Below, piece by piece: positions 35,220-46,673 of a DNA stretch of 64,000 nt (positions within the stretch are counted from its first letter, which is position 1; each line of letters starts with the position of its first letter). Source of the DNA: Craterostigma plantagineum (taxonomy: Eukaryota; Streptophyta; Magnoliopsida; Lamiales; Linderniaceae); NCBI GenBank assembly GCA_027422505.1, contig JAPQWV010000300.1, forward strand, positions 1 to 64,000. Reading direction: 5' to 3'. The translations under genes and the position numbers were made by a program. Below the pieces are notes generated by a model. The model was not told the DNA's origin, did not search any database, and saw only the letters and a list, made by a program, of their open reading frames with translations.

Positions 35220-36830
35220 AGTTGTTAAGATTGAATGATGGTCATGTGATGGCGAGTTTCGACAATTTTCGAAAATGAAACAAAATTTTTTCAACACTTA
35301 GAAAATTTTCAGAAGTAAAGTGTTCATGTGATATGAGAAAATTTTGGTACATGAGAAAAATTTTGTAGCGGAGAAAAATTTTTCACATGTAGTGTAAAAT
35401 TTCGCAAGTTATAACACATAGGCAAGTTGAGGAAATTTACAAGTGAGCAGTCTGATTTTCGCATGTAAAGAAATTTTCTAAGTTGTCCAAAAATTTCGCA
35501 GTTAAAACATTGTCTCAGGTAGAGAAATTTCCAAGCTAGCAAAAATTTCGCATGTTTTGAATTTTCTCAAGTGGTTTGAAAGTTTCGCGGGGTGTGAGAA
35601 AAAAAATTTTCTCAGGTGATAAAATTTCTCAGTGTGAAATTTCTCAGTTTGACAAGTGATAAAATTTCTCGGATTGACAATTTTCTCAGGTTGAGAAAGT
35701 TGCGTGATCCACGAAAAAACAATGATGTATGGGTTGAGAAATTATTGAACCACTGTAGCTGCGAAAGAATTTGACAGCACGGATCCGAGATAAAATTGAA
35801 GTTTATGGGTTGAGAAATTTTTGGGTCACTGTAGTTGCGAAATAGTGATGTGAAAAGATGTAATATGAAGTGAGATGTATGAAAATTTCGCGGGGCATGA
35901 CTCACTGTAGCAGCAAAATTTTAACGTAAGGAAAACATTTTCTCGGATAAGAACTTTCGCGAGACTTCACTCACTGTAGCATCGAAATTTTAACGCAAGA
36001 AATTTCTCGGATAAAAAAACTTTCGCAGGACTTCACTCACTGTAGCAGCGAAAATCTATCGTTAAAATATTTTTCTCGGAAAAAAAAATTTCTCGGTGAA
36101 GAACAGAGTGCGAAAACGTACAAAACGACGCTATGATTTTTGCCTTGGAACCACTCAAATCTTAACCAAAATGCGATAAACTGGACTCAATCGACTCGAA
36201 ATTGGACGGACAATACATATTTGGGGGTTTTAAACACCAAAATCGTATCACGCGGCCGAATCGAAGCCGAGAAAATAATATTTGTAAACCTAAAAATTTT
36301 AAAACACGGGGCTAAACAGAATAAAACAAACGGGAATTGGTTTATTTGGGACGTATTTCATACCGAAAAGCTGATTTGCGACGACGGAGTATGCAGGAAA
36401 CTGATTTTGAATGCAGATTTGAAGAATGGCGACGATGCGAGAGGTTGAGAAATTTTGATGGGGGAGGGTGCGAAACTTTTGAAATTTTCTCGGGAAGTTG
36501 AAAGGGTTGTGAAAAGAGTTATGTATTTTGGGGGTTTTGTGACTGTTCATGCGAGATATTGAGTAGGTGGGCCAAATCTCGCGGGCTTGGTCAAAATTTG
36601 GTCCAATTGGTCAAATTTTGACTCCGTTTGACCAAAATTTAAAATTTTGACACTGGATCAATTTTAACGAATATTTGGTATCAAAAGCTCCACCTAAATA
36701 AAATATATCAAAAGCTCCCCCTAAATAAAATGAATCGAAAAACCCCTTTTTTTTAAATAAGAAAAATCAGAAACTCCCCCTTAATCGAAAACTCCCCCTC
36801 AAGAGATATAATTCAGCCTACTTCGCGAAC
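35220..36830 (-). repeat. Pol-aORF spacer of family B with TTTCTCGG/TTTCGC motif arrays
   Basis: About 1.6 kb between RNase H and the additional ORF. The plus strand repeats AAATTTCTCAG, AATTTCTCGG, AAAATTTCGC and TTCACTCACTGTAGCA units; the last occurs at least three times between 35895 and 36055. No coding homology. Toward 36830 there are repeated AAAAGCTCCCCCT and AAAACTCCCCCT pieces, which read on the minus strand as AGGGGGA purine tracts. Confidence 0.7.
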
Positions 36831-36907
36831 TTCACACAAGACACATAGAAAATGGAGTAAAATTAAAAATATGTACACTTTATCAAAGTTCATGTAGGGT
36901 CGATTGA

Positions 36908-39900
36908 TCATAACGGAAGATTCAACATGCCCAACATAGGCACAAGGTGTTGGAATCGTTTGACATCCAAAGGTTTTGTGAAAATGTCAGCCAGTTGATC
37001 TTCGGTAGTGACGTAGTGCAATTCAATCGTCCCTTGTTCGACATGTCCTTTGATGAAGTGGTGACGAATATCTATGTGTTTTGTTCTCGAGTGATGCACT
37101 GGATTACTCGTCATCGCAATCACACTCTTCGAGTCACAATAAATGGGAATTTTATCAACATGAAAATTAAAATCTCGTAGTTGGGTTCTCATCCACAAAA
37201 GCTGTCAACAACAACTAGCGGCGGCGACATATTCTGCCTCCGTCGACGAAGTTGAGACACAGTTTTGTTTTCGAGAAGACCAACTCACGAGTTTACCGCC
37301 CAAGAAGTGTGCAGCTCCAGAGGTGCTTTTCCGATCCATCTTGCATCCTGCGTAATCCGAGTCAGAGAATCCAACCAGTTTGAAGTTAGATTGAGTGGGG
37401 TACCACAAACCCAGATTGGGTGTTCCTTTAAGATAGCGGAGAATCCTTTTGACAGCAGTGAAATGGGATTCCTTAGGTGTAGCCTGAAAACGAGCGCAGA
37501 TTCCTGTCGAGAGAACGATATCCGGTCGACTAGCAGTGAGGTACAGAAGAGAGCCTATTATCCCACGATAGTCGGTTTGGTCGACGGGAGCACCAGATGG
37601 GTCCGCGTCGGGTCGACCAGAGGGAGACATAGGTGTAGCGGCAGTCTTAGCATCTTTCATTCCATATTTCTCGAGGATGTCATGGATGTATTTGGGCTGG
37701 TTGATGAAGATTCCGTCGGGGAGTTGCTTTACTTGAAGACCAAGAAAGAAGTTCAGCTCGCCCATCATACTCATTTCGAATTTTCTGCCAATTCTTCACA
37801 CAGTTGTGGTTCAGTCGATCCAAAAATGATGTCATCGACATAAATCTGTACAATCATGATGTCCGGGCCATTCCGCTTGGTGAAGAGAGTTGTATCCAGA
37901 GATCCTTTCTTGAATCCAGACTGAACGAGGAAGTCTGAAAGGACGTCATACCAAGCTCGAGGAGCCTGTTTCAGTAGAGAGCCTTGTAGAGTCGATATAC
38001 GTGATGAGGAAACTCTTCGCTCAAGAACCCTTCAGGTTGATCAACGTACACTGCTTCCTTGAGAAATCCATTCAGAAATGCAGTCTTCACGTCCATTTGG
38101 TAGACTTTGAAGTTCTTGTGAGCAACAAAGGCAAGAAAGATCCGTATCGCTTCGATCCTGGCAATGGGGGCGAAGTTTTCATCGTAGTCGATGTCTTCTT
38201 GTTGATTGTACCCTTTAGCCACAAGTCTTGCTTTATTGCGAATGACAACACCGTCTTCATCCTTTTTGTTCTTGAAGATCCACTTCGTGCCGATAATGGA
38301 TCTGGTGCAAGGGCGTGGTACGCGTTCCCAAACTTGTAGACGTTCGAACCGATTTATTTCCTCCTGCATTGCAATCAGCCAATCAGGATTATTGAGAGCT
38401 TCAGCTACTCGAGATGGTTCGGCTTGACTGAGATAGCAAGCGAACAAACTTTCATTCATTGTAGCTGAGCGCGTCGAAACACCGAATGTGGGATCCCCAA
38501 TAATCTGATCCGCAAGATGAGAGCGAGCCCAAAGTGGTACATTAGTCTGTGAAGAGCTAGCTGCATTTGTGTCGATTGGAGGCTCATTAGATTGGGGTCC
38601 GATGTCAGAGGATGAGATCTCAACTGTAGTAGATTGAGAGGGTTCGGCGTCAGGATCAGAAATGTTCCCAGGGTTGGGTAAATTGTCGTCTTCGTTGAGA
38701 TTGAGATCATCCAAGTTTGGAGGGACGACATCATTGCCGATATCCGGTGGTGTAGGTGGGGTTATTGCAGCGGTAGGTTGAGTGGTGGTGACGGGTGTCT
38801 TGGGGACTGGATAGAAGTACTTGAAAAGCAGATCGAGATCCAGTTCGCCAGAGTTGCCTTCAGATGAAGAAGTTCCCGTCGATGAAAGTTGACCTTTTGT
38901 CAACGACTGTAGAAGACCTTGTTCTGGTCTGATATGAGCAGAAGCCATGTGGTCGCCTTCGTTTTCATCAAAGGTGACCTTTGTGCTCTCTATGACTGAT
39001 CGTTTCTCCTTAAGATAGACTCTGTATGCCTTCGAGTTCAGAGAATATCCAACAAAGATGCCTTCAAGTGCTTTAGGATCTAGCTTCCCAAGATGTTGGC
39101 GATCATTGGCAACAAAACATCGGCAACCGAAGACCCTTAGATAAGATATATCCGGGATACGACGGTTATTCAGCATCTCATATGGTGTGCGGTTGAATCT
39201 CTTGTGGATAGAAGCCCGGTTCTGCGTGTAGCAAGCTGTTTGAATAGCTTCGCCCCAAAGAGAGTGAGGAGGCCGGATTGGATGAGGAGAGTCCTAGCAA
39301 CTTCAACTAGGGTCCTATTCTTACGCTCGACGACACCATTTTGTTCCGGTGTCTTCACTGCTGAGAACTGCTGGGTGATGCCCTGAGTGGCATAGAAATC
39401 ACTGAGTTTCTTGTTCTTAAACTCAGTTCCGTTGTCAGTCCTGATAATCCGAACCTTCTGTTGATGAAGATTTTGGGATGTAACAACAAATTCGATGATT
39501 AAATCAGGAACTTCATCCTTTGTGCGAACAAGTTTCGTCCACGTGTAGCGCGAGAAATCGTCGACAATCACAAGAATATACCGTCTTCCTCCGAGTGTAG
39601 CCGTAGGCATCGGGCCACAAAGATCCATGTGCAAGAGCTAGAGGATGCGCTTAGAGGACGGCGTTTCCTTGGAGATGTGAGACGAGCGCTTCATCTTCCC
39701 CAATTCACAGGCAGAGCAGAGATGCTCCTTATGATAGGACAGCTGAGGTAGACCGTTGACGAGCTTATTCTGGCGCAGTTTGTTGAGAGTCTTGAAATTG
39801 AGGTGTGAAAGACGTCGGTGCCATAGATCGTTCAACTTGGGTGTAGCACGAGAGAGAAGACATATTGGTCGAGAGGTCGTAAGATTGAGTACGTAGAGGT

Positions 39901-40250
39901 GAGACGTGCGCGTTCCAGAAAGAAGAGGCAGTCCCGAGGCATCTATAATGCTGCAGATGTCAGATTCGAACAGAACCTTGTATCCTTTGTCGCAGGAACG
40001 ACCAATGCTGAAGAGATTGTAGCTCAACCCCTCGACGTAAGAGATGCCCTTGATCGTCAGTTTGTCATGGACAAGATCGCGAGTTCCGAGAATTGGCGCC
40101 ATTTGAATGTTTCCGAAGGAGACCCTTCCGAGATAGCGCTCGGAGAAGTTGCTCAACAGCTCCTTGTTCCCCGTCATGTGTGTGGAGCAACCTGAATCTA
40201 GATACCACACATGACAGACCTGCAATCATCAACAAAACGTTGGATCCCCG
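36908..40250 (-). pseudogene. Copia Pol: protease, integrase, RT, RNase H (family B)
   Basis: Protease VWYLDSGCSTHMTGNKELL at about 40210 keeps the catalytic DSG. GAG-pre-integrase: LWHRRLSHLNFKTLNKLRQ and HLCSACELGKMKR. Integrase core 39634-38980: VDDFSRYTWTKL, RTDNGTEFKNKK, QNGVVERKNRT (D-D-E present). A Pro/Ser-rich hinge (38850-38480) precedes RT with [31 protein letters not shown] and YVDDIIFGS at about 37840. RNase H: FSDSDYAGCKMDRKSTSGAA, STSSTEAEYVAAASCC, HSRTKHIDIRHHFIKGH, ending MLGMLNLPL. Lesions: nonsense near 39636, frameshift near 39275, a 4-base loss near 37978 (after KALY), a frameshift near 37790, and a TGA near 37205 in RNase H. Every catalytic motif survives in some frame, so inactivation looks recent. 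Confidence 0.9.
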
Positions 40251-40879
40251 TTTACGGACGGGACCTTCTTGTGATACAAGTAAAATTTTCATGCGCTTAA
40301 CGGGAAATGTGGGGTCTAACTCAGGTTGCGCTGGATCTAATTTAGGTTTCCCGTTGTGATTTGTTTGAAGTGGTGGGATTATGATTTATCTAACCCATAT
40401 TTGTCTAATTTGTGCTTGCATGTAAAGGTGCCTTATTCATGAATTGACGTGGGGGTTTTGGTTGTTGTTGTCGTGCTTCGGTTTTGGTCGTCTTTTACTT
40501 GCGAGCACTAGGTGACTTTGTATTTAGCGTCGGAAGACGTTTTCGCTTAACCGTAGGTTTAGACGAAATGGGAGAATGCGAAGGCGTCGTAGAGGAGGTT
40601 CGCTTGCTTGGTCGGAGTGTTGTGTGTTCGTGTGTTTCATATTCATGAAAGCGTGGGAGAACAAAGTCATTGCAGCAACACATAGACATAAGTTTGGTAA
40701 AAGAAAGATAAGTTCTGGCAACATAATTATCTACGTCCTTAAGATATTGGGATTCATTACATAAAGAGGAAAGACGAATATAGGATGGTCTTTTCTTCTT
40801 GTCATCGAAGAGCGGGTTCTCCTTTATTTCAAACGACCTCCCTTCCAGAGACGTCGAACTCACATTTCCTGTATCCATA

Positions 40880-43632
40880 AGATACGAGAGTTAGTGTTTG
40901 AACATGTTTCATCTTCAGGAGTCATCTTCGCCGTCCTCTTACATTTACATGTTTGAGAATCGGGTACTTGACTCGACGTAGAGGGTTTGTTCGTATTGTG
41001 AAATTGCTCTAGGGTAAAGATTTTGCTAAGTAGATCATCTCGCTCTTTTGCAAAGGCTTTCTGCTCTAATTCTAGGGTTCGTTCTAGTTCTGCTATGACC
41101 AGAAGTTTCTCTGGGATATAGATGCGAGAAACCACTTATTGGAAAGCAGTTTCCTGTTCTTTGGTTGGGAATAGAGTCTTGATGTCCTCAGAGAGTGAAG
41201 GTTTTTTAGTCTTATAACTAGTATTCATTTCTGAGTAGTCATACGCGATTTCCGCCCAAAGAATGTTCTGTTCCCTCTTTTCTTCCGAAAGGACAACGGA
41301 GGAGGATCTTACAAATGGCATGAGCTGTGAGGGAGTACCCTTCCTTGTTTGTAAGAATGCAGTACTGTACATGTTATGCCTTTTAACCATTATCGGCATT
41401 GAGTCGCAATTGCTGGCCAGGTCGATTCCCATCCGGGCGTCGTAGAATTCTATTTCGGCTGGTTGGTTCAATTGGCATAAGAGACGTGCGTTTTTCTTTC
41501 TAAGGTAAAGTTGCTCTTCAAGTTCTTTCACCTTTCGGTACAGCCTAACTCTTTCCTTAGTAAGCAGTTCATAATGTGCGGCCGTCAAGAGACGAGATGT
41601 TTCACATGAACTGATGGCTAGTGAGGTTTCCTCAACCCTAGTCCCACTTTGTTTATTCTTGTTTTGCAGATGTTTGACTAACGCTTCAGAGGCAATTAGT
41701 CGTTCGTTTGCGCAAGCGAGCTCTACTTTTAAACTAAGTAAGGCATAGTTGTTTTCAAATTTTAGTTTAAGTTCATCATAGTCCCTAGCGTCTACGGTGG
41801 GTTTCTTAATGCTGTGACGGTGATTAAACACATCATCGAGTTGTGAAATTCGTACCTCAGACTCTGCGTTGGTAGGGGTCTTAGCAGTGTTCTCACTGGT
41901 GTTGACCATCTCCTCGTCCTCGTCATGTTCGACCAGCCTTGCCATGCAGCAATCCTCATCCTTAGGCTCCTCGTCTTCGGAAGTGTCGTTCACCCACTCA
42001 GCTTATTCGGTGAGAAGAACTTTCCCACTTTCCATTTTGCGGGTCATTCTGCCCTTACGGTCGTAGTAGCCAGAGTCCTTCACGCGTGGGGCGTGGCATT
42101 CCTTGGCAAAGTGGCCTGACTTTCCACACCGAAAGCACTTCACAGACTTTTAAGGTGCGGATTCCTCCTCTTTCTTTATCGGCTTAGCTTCCTCCGTAGG
42201 GGTAGTCTTTTTGGTGCCGCTAAAGGTTCTTTGACGATTGGAGGAAGATGAGGATTTTTTCCCGATCTTCTTTGAGACCATCTTTGTGAGCATTGCCAGC
42301 TGCTTGCGTAGATCACGAACATCTTCATCAGATTCTGTATCAGCTTCGGATCCTGAAGAGATGTCAGATACAACAGCTGGTTGCTTCCCTTTGTTCTGTT
42401 TGGCCTTAGAGGTGGAAGATTGTTCAGCAGTCTTGTTCGAGAGGAGAGCCAGTGGGTCAACTCGAGTGTTGGTAGACTGTGGTTGCTAGGGATGGCAATG
42501 GGGCGGGGCGGGGGCGGGGATCTAATTCCCGTCCCCGTCCCGCGGGGATCCACGTGGGGCGGGGATTCCCCACGGGGATTCCCCACGGGGATTCTCCGCC
42601 CCTTAATTTTCTTTAAAAAAATAATATCTTTAATATAATATATAAATTGAATATATTTTTGTTATAAATATTATATAAATTATAATTTATATATTATTTG
42701 TATTAATTTAATATTTTTTAGTCTATATTTTGATATTATTTTACTATTATTTAAATCATAATGTAATATTATATATATTATAAAAAAGAGGATTCGGGGC
42801 CGAGGCAGGGATGCCCATGGGGATCCCACAGGGAGACATCATTCCCCGTCCCCGCCCCGCGGGGATAAAATCTCGGGGATTCCCCGCCCCATTCGGGGCG
42901 GATCCCCGCGAGGACGGGGAATCCCCGCCCCATTGCCAACCCTAGTGGTTGCACGTAAGGAGCATAGGCAGAGAGGCTGTCGTAGAAGGCATGGATGGAG
43001 GTGTTGGAGAGGTCCTTACTCTGAATCATCATCACCGTCGCATTTCCCCAATGTGGTTTGAGGCTACCAAGGAAGCGGTTGTTGATATCGAATTTGTCCC
43101 TTGAGATCTTGGCTTTCTTGAGTTCATTGATGATTTTCAAGTAACGGAGGTACGTGTCACGCAGCTCCTCTCCTTCATATGCCTGGAAGTGTTCATATTG
43201 CGAAAGATAGGCTGATTTCCTACCCTGAGCACTCTCTGTTATGCCTCCCATAATTTCCACGAGTTCATCCCATATTTCCTTGGCAGTTGAGCAGCACTCG
43301 ATGTGTGCGTAGTCTTCGTTGTCCATAGCCTGGAAGAGGTATCCTTTGGCAGTCTCGTCGGCCTGTAGGCGAGCCTCTTCATCCTCATTAATGGGACCTC
43401 TTGGAGTGCGGCGTTCATCCATAGGAGGGTTTGCGTTTGGTTGAGCAGGGATGATCGTCCAGAACTGTGCCGGACCGTTGAAGATGGAGTCCAGTAAGTA
43501 TTGAGAGAGTGGTGCGCCTTTGTTCCTGATGAACGTGAGGAACCTGTTTGTCCATATGCTGTAATCGCCTTGTCGCAGCATCGGAGGCCTGGTGTCGGAG
43601 CCCACTTTTGAGATGTCATTTGAGGTAGACAT
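40880..43632 (-). pseudogene. Copia Gag with zinc knuckle and coiled coil (family B)
   Basis: ATG at 43632 opens MSTSNDISKVGSDTRPPMLR, followed by QGDYSIWTNRFLTFIRNK, CCSTAKEIWDELVEIMGG, YLRYLKIINELKKAKISRD and IHAFYDSLSAYAPYV, the capsid domain. A MITE (42487-42944) interrupts it there. Beyond it are a Ser-rich linker, a basic KPIKKEEE stretch, the knuckle CFRCGKSGHFAKEC at about 42098-42141 preceded by a stop, and a long acidic then coiled-coil extension (41993-41136: LKVELACANERLIASEALVK, RVRLYRKVKELEEQLYL). A stop near 42004 and a frame change near 41135 follow. The Gag packages element RNA in cytoplasmic particles. Codons remain well preserved outside the lesions. Confidence 0.85.
42487..42944. 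mobile_element. hAT-type MITE inserted in family B gag
   Basis: 458 bp, flanked by the 8-bp direct repeat GTGGTTGC at 42479-42486 and 42945-42952. Terminal inverted repeats are TAGGGATGGCAATGGGGCGG and, reverse-complemented on the right, TAGGGTTGGCAATGGGGCGG. GC-rich ends with repeated CGGGGATTCCCC palindromes surround an AT-rich core (about 42600-42780). Removing it and one duplication restores the gag frame at YAPYVQP. It has the same architecture as the element at 7024-7460 but a different sequence. Confidence 0.92.
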
Positions 43633-43749
43633 GGTTGGTGCAGTCTAATTGTCCGTGGTTTTGATCTTGTATAGATAAGAAAGTTAGTGACGAACGAGAT
43701 GAGAAATATGAATTTAACGAGTAGAGTTTGAGACAATCGTTTAATGAAT

Positions 43750-44924
43750 TTCTTAGAACTAAGTGAACGTGTGTGGTAGTCGAAAACGTATGAAGGGAAA
43801 ATATATCTTGAAATTCGGAGTAGTTCTAGAAATTTAAAAAAAAAAACGAGATTGGAAGAGTAAATTTTTATTTTTTTTTCAAACGTGGTCTAGGAGGATA
43901 GGACTAAAGTGTAAAGGATCAAGACTTGAATAAGTTCGAGAAAAAATTTAACACGAGAAAAATTTGCGGTTTGAAAAGACGTTTCAAAATGGTTCGTGAT
44001 TACAAGATAAATTACCCGAGAAATTATTGTTTGAGAAATTTCAGTGTTTGCGTGTGTTTAAGGAGAAATTCTCGGACAGAAAAACAATTCTAAGTTGAAG
44101 ACTATTTTCTCAGATTTAAAATTTTGCATGTGAGAAAGTTTCTCAGTTTGAGATTTCTCAGGTTGAAAATTTTCGTTTGGAAGGATTTCGCGGGCTGAAG
44201 TGAGGTTTTAGAAAGTTTCTCGGATTTGACAAGTCATGGTTTTGAAAAAATTTCTCGGTTTGAAAAACTTTCTCAGTTGAAACTTTCTTGGTTTTGACAA
44301 ACTTTCTCAGTTTCAAAGATTTTTTCGCAGGTATAAAACTTTCTCGGTTTTAAAAAGTTTCTCGGATTAGAAATTTTTGAAAATTTTCGCGGCTCAGATA
44401 AATTCTCGGAATAAACTTTCTTGGGTATAAAATTTCTCGGATTTTGAAAGTGAGTAGTTGAGAAAAAAATGAAGCGAAACAGAGAAATTTTCGCGGTTTA
44501 GATAAATTCTCGGAATGAAATTTCTCGGATATAAAATTTCTCGGATTTGAACGACGTGACGGAAAATTTCGCGGCCAAGAACACGAAGTCACTGTTCCAT
44601 TGCTGTCGCGAGTTTTACTAGAAAATCGTCCGGTTTTCAGAAATTCTTCCCTAAACACATAATCGACCGATTTATGGGCTAAAAACAACAAAAAAACGGA
44701 TCAAATCGACCAAAGATAGAAACTGGTCGAGATGACTTTTTCTGAAGATTTTTGCTTCGATCTCGCTCAAAACTCGTTAAACTGATCCAAAAGTGGGTCG
44801 GATCGACTTAGACGCGAGCCAGTTGCGAAGGCGCGTTTACGAAGGCAATTTCGAAAAACACCTTTGATCTTTCTCGGAATCGAACGAAACGGGATTCAAC
44901 TCAATGTAGATCGATCCACGTTAT
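43750..44924 (-). repeat. Leader of family B, dense in TTTCTCGG/CCGAGAAA motifs
   Basis: Non-coding leader between primer site and gag. From about 44040 to 44570 the plus strand repeats TTTCTCGGATT, TTTCTCAGTTT and AATTTTCGCGG variants at short, irregular spacing. The same vocabulary fills the spacer 35220-36110. It is not a clean tandem repeat. Confidence 0.7.
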
Positions 44925-44938
44925 GCTCTGATACCACT
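44925..44938 (-). other. Primer-binding site of family B
   Basis: The minus strand reads AGTGGTATCAGAGC directly after the LTR: an exact TGGTATCAGAGC initiator tRNA-Met site. Confidence 0.95.
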
Positions 44939-45236
44939 TGTTGGTCCCGATTGCACCAAACAAGGAATCAAAGAGGCTTGGATGGGATGAAAAAGGGAGA
45001 GGTTCTCACCTTCAAGTGTGTGTATCGTGTGAAAAATAGGGTTAGCCTTTTGATCTTTGATTACCTTCAAAATAGTGCTGGAAAAACCTTATATACCACA
45101 TTAAACCTAGGTATATTAAGGCCCAAACACTAAAGATTAAGCTAATTACAATCTAGTCCAAAGCCCAAGCTAAAGGGATAGTTACAATAGATAACCCAAG
45201 ACGTAAACTAATGACAATCTATTAAATATCCTAACA
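44939..45236 (-). repeat. 5' LTR of family B
   Basis: 298 bp; in element orientation TGTTAGGATATTTAATAG to GGGACCAACA. A TATA box (minus-strand TATATAAGG) lies at about 45088-45096. Nearly identical to 31134-31432. Confidence 0.95.
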
Positions 45237-45580
45237 AATCCACTCCGATGTTTGTGGACCGTTTGGAATTGCGGTCCGAGGTAATTTTCACTACTTTGTG
45301 ACCTTCACGGATGATCACTCTTGCTAAGGCTTAGTGTATCTAATGGGTCACAAGTCTGAAACACTTGATAAGTTCAAGGAGTTTAAGACTTCAGTGGAAA
45401 ATCAAAAGAAACATAAAAGCTCAGGTCTCACATGAAGTTCAAACATATAGAAAGAAAATACCACATGTTGCATGGATTCGTTGAACAAGGCTACATAGCC
45501 GTGCAGAAGATAGCCTCTGCAAATAACGTGGCGGACCCGTTGCCAAGTCTCTCTCACAGGCTGTGCTTGATAGGCACCTC
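45237..45580 (+). pseudogene. Family C integrase remainder joined to RNase H end
   Basis: Continues the reading frame cut at 31133: HSDVCGPFGIAVRGNFHYF and VTFTDDHS (integrase start, first catalytic Asp), then a stop and FKEFKTSVENQK. At about 45410 it jumps to HMKFKHIERKYHMLHGFVEQ, IASANNVADPLPSL, the end of RNase H. Most of integrase and all of RT are deleted. Confidence 0.85.
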
Positions 45581-45614
45581 GATAAAATGGGGTTTCAATA
45601 TCATAGTACAAGTG

Positions 45615-45626
45615 CAAGTTGGAGAT
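45615..45626 (+). other. Polypurine tract of family C
   Basis: GCAAGTTGGAGAT-type sequence directly before TGTTAGGAATGTG, the usual AAGTGGGAGATTGTT context at the 3' LTR of plant Copia elements. Confidence 0.75.
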
Positions 45627-46673
45627 TGTTAGGAATGTGCCATCGGAATGCCATTCGAGGATGACTGAATAGGGCACGCGTCGATATTAATGTATTATAA
45701 TAGTAATTAAATATTGTATTTGAATATCTCTTAAATGAAACATGATTTTGCATATTGTTTTTACAATAGGAAAATCATTTATTTATCGTGTATTCTTATT
45801 AGGCATCCGATAAGAAGGTAAATAAATGAACCCAAATAGGTTTTGTCACCGATTCTCATTGGATGAGATAAGGGCACCTGTGAGCTATTAATCTTGCTTA
45901 TTAAATATATCCATAAGTCTAAGACTCTAGCTGGATGCTAGATGTCAATCATAACTTATTTGTTGGTGAATCTAATATGATTGTGCCAATCACTCACTTG
46001 GAAAGTGAGATGTCATAACATTGATGTAAGTTGAATCAAGGGATTAACTTACATTTGGATACTGACTCGTAATCATATGATCACATGGACCAACATGGTG
46101 TCAATGCTCTATCGATTGATTATAGTAGTGTACGTGAACCTTAAACTGAAGTGTCAGTGAAAGAGGATCGAAAACGGGCGCAAAATGACCGAAAACGCAC
46201 AAGTCAAGCGGCCTACCAACATGGCTTGACACATGGCCGTGTAGGTGGCAACTTTCGGCCTACCCACATGGCTTGACACATGCACTAATATAGAAATACA
46301 CATAGGGACGGTTGTTATTGTCCATGGGCGACGGTTTCTGTGCGTCGCCCAGAGCTCAGTCGCCCATGTGCGTGATTTTGGGCGACAGGTGTGCACCGTC
46401 GCCGAAGATAGGTTATGGGCGATGGTTGCTAGGCACGACCGTCGCGCAAACTACCCCCGTAGGCTGCTGTTATGAACGAATGGGCGACGGTTTCTGTCCC
46501 AACAACCGTCGTCCGAAAGTCATTTTTTTAAACTTAAACATGGGCGACGGTTTGTCTTAGAAATCGTCGCCCAAAACATGAATTGAAAAAAAAAAAAGCA
46601 GACGTCGTCGCCGCCCAGCACCGCCACATCCAGATCTGGCCATCGCCGGGCACCCACATAGCAGTCCAACAAT

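Larger units (their letters stand above)
31134..45236 (-). mobile_element. Copia LTR retrotransposon family B, complete structure with extra 3' ORF
   Basis: 14.1 kb on the minus strand with two LTRs (44939-45236 and 31134-31432), canonical primer site, polypurine tract and a perfect 5-bp target duplication AATCC (31129-31133 and 45237-45241). LTRs differ by about five transitions and two small indels over 299 bp (about 98% identical). Order on the minus strand: leader, gag with knuckle and coiled coil, protease, integrase, RT, RNase H (ends 36908), motif-rich spacer, additional ORF region (about 35166-31576). The layout (extended Gag, extra 3' ORF) recalls the Sire/Maximus group, but the 0.3-kb LTRs are short for it, so lineage is left open. 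Pol has several inactivating lesions. Confidence 0.95.
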
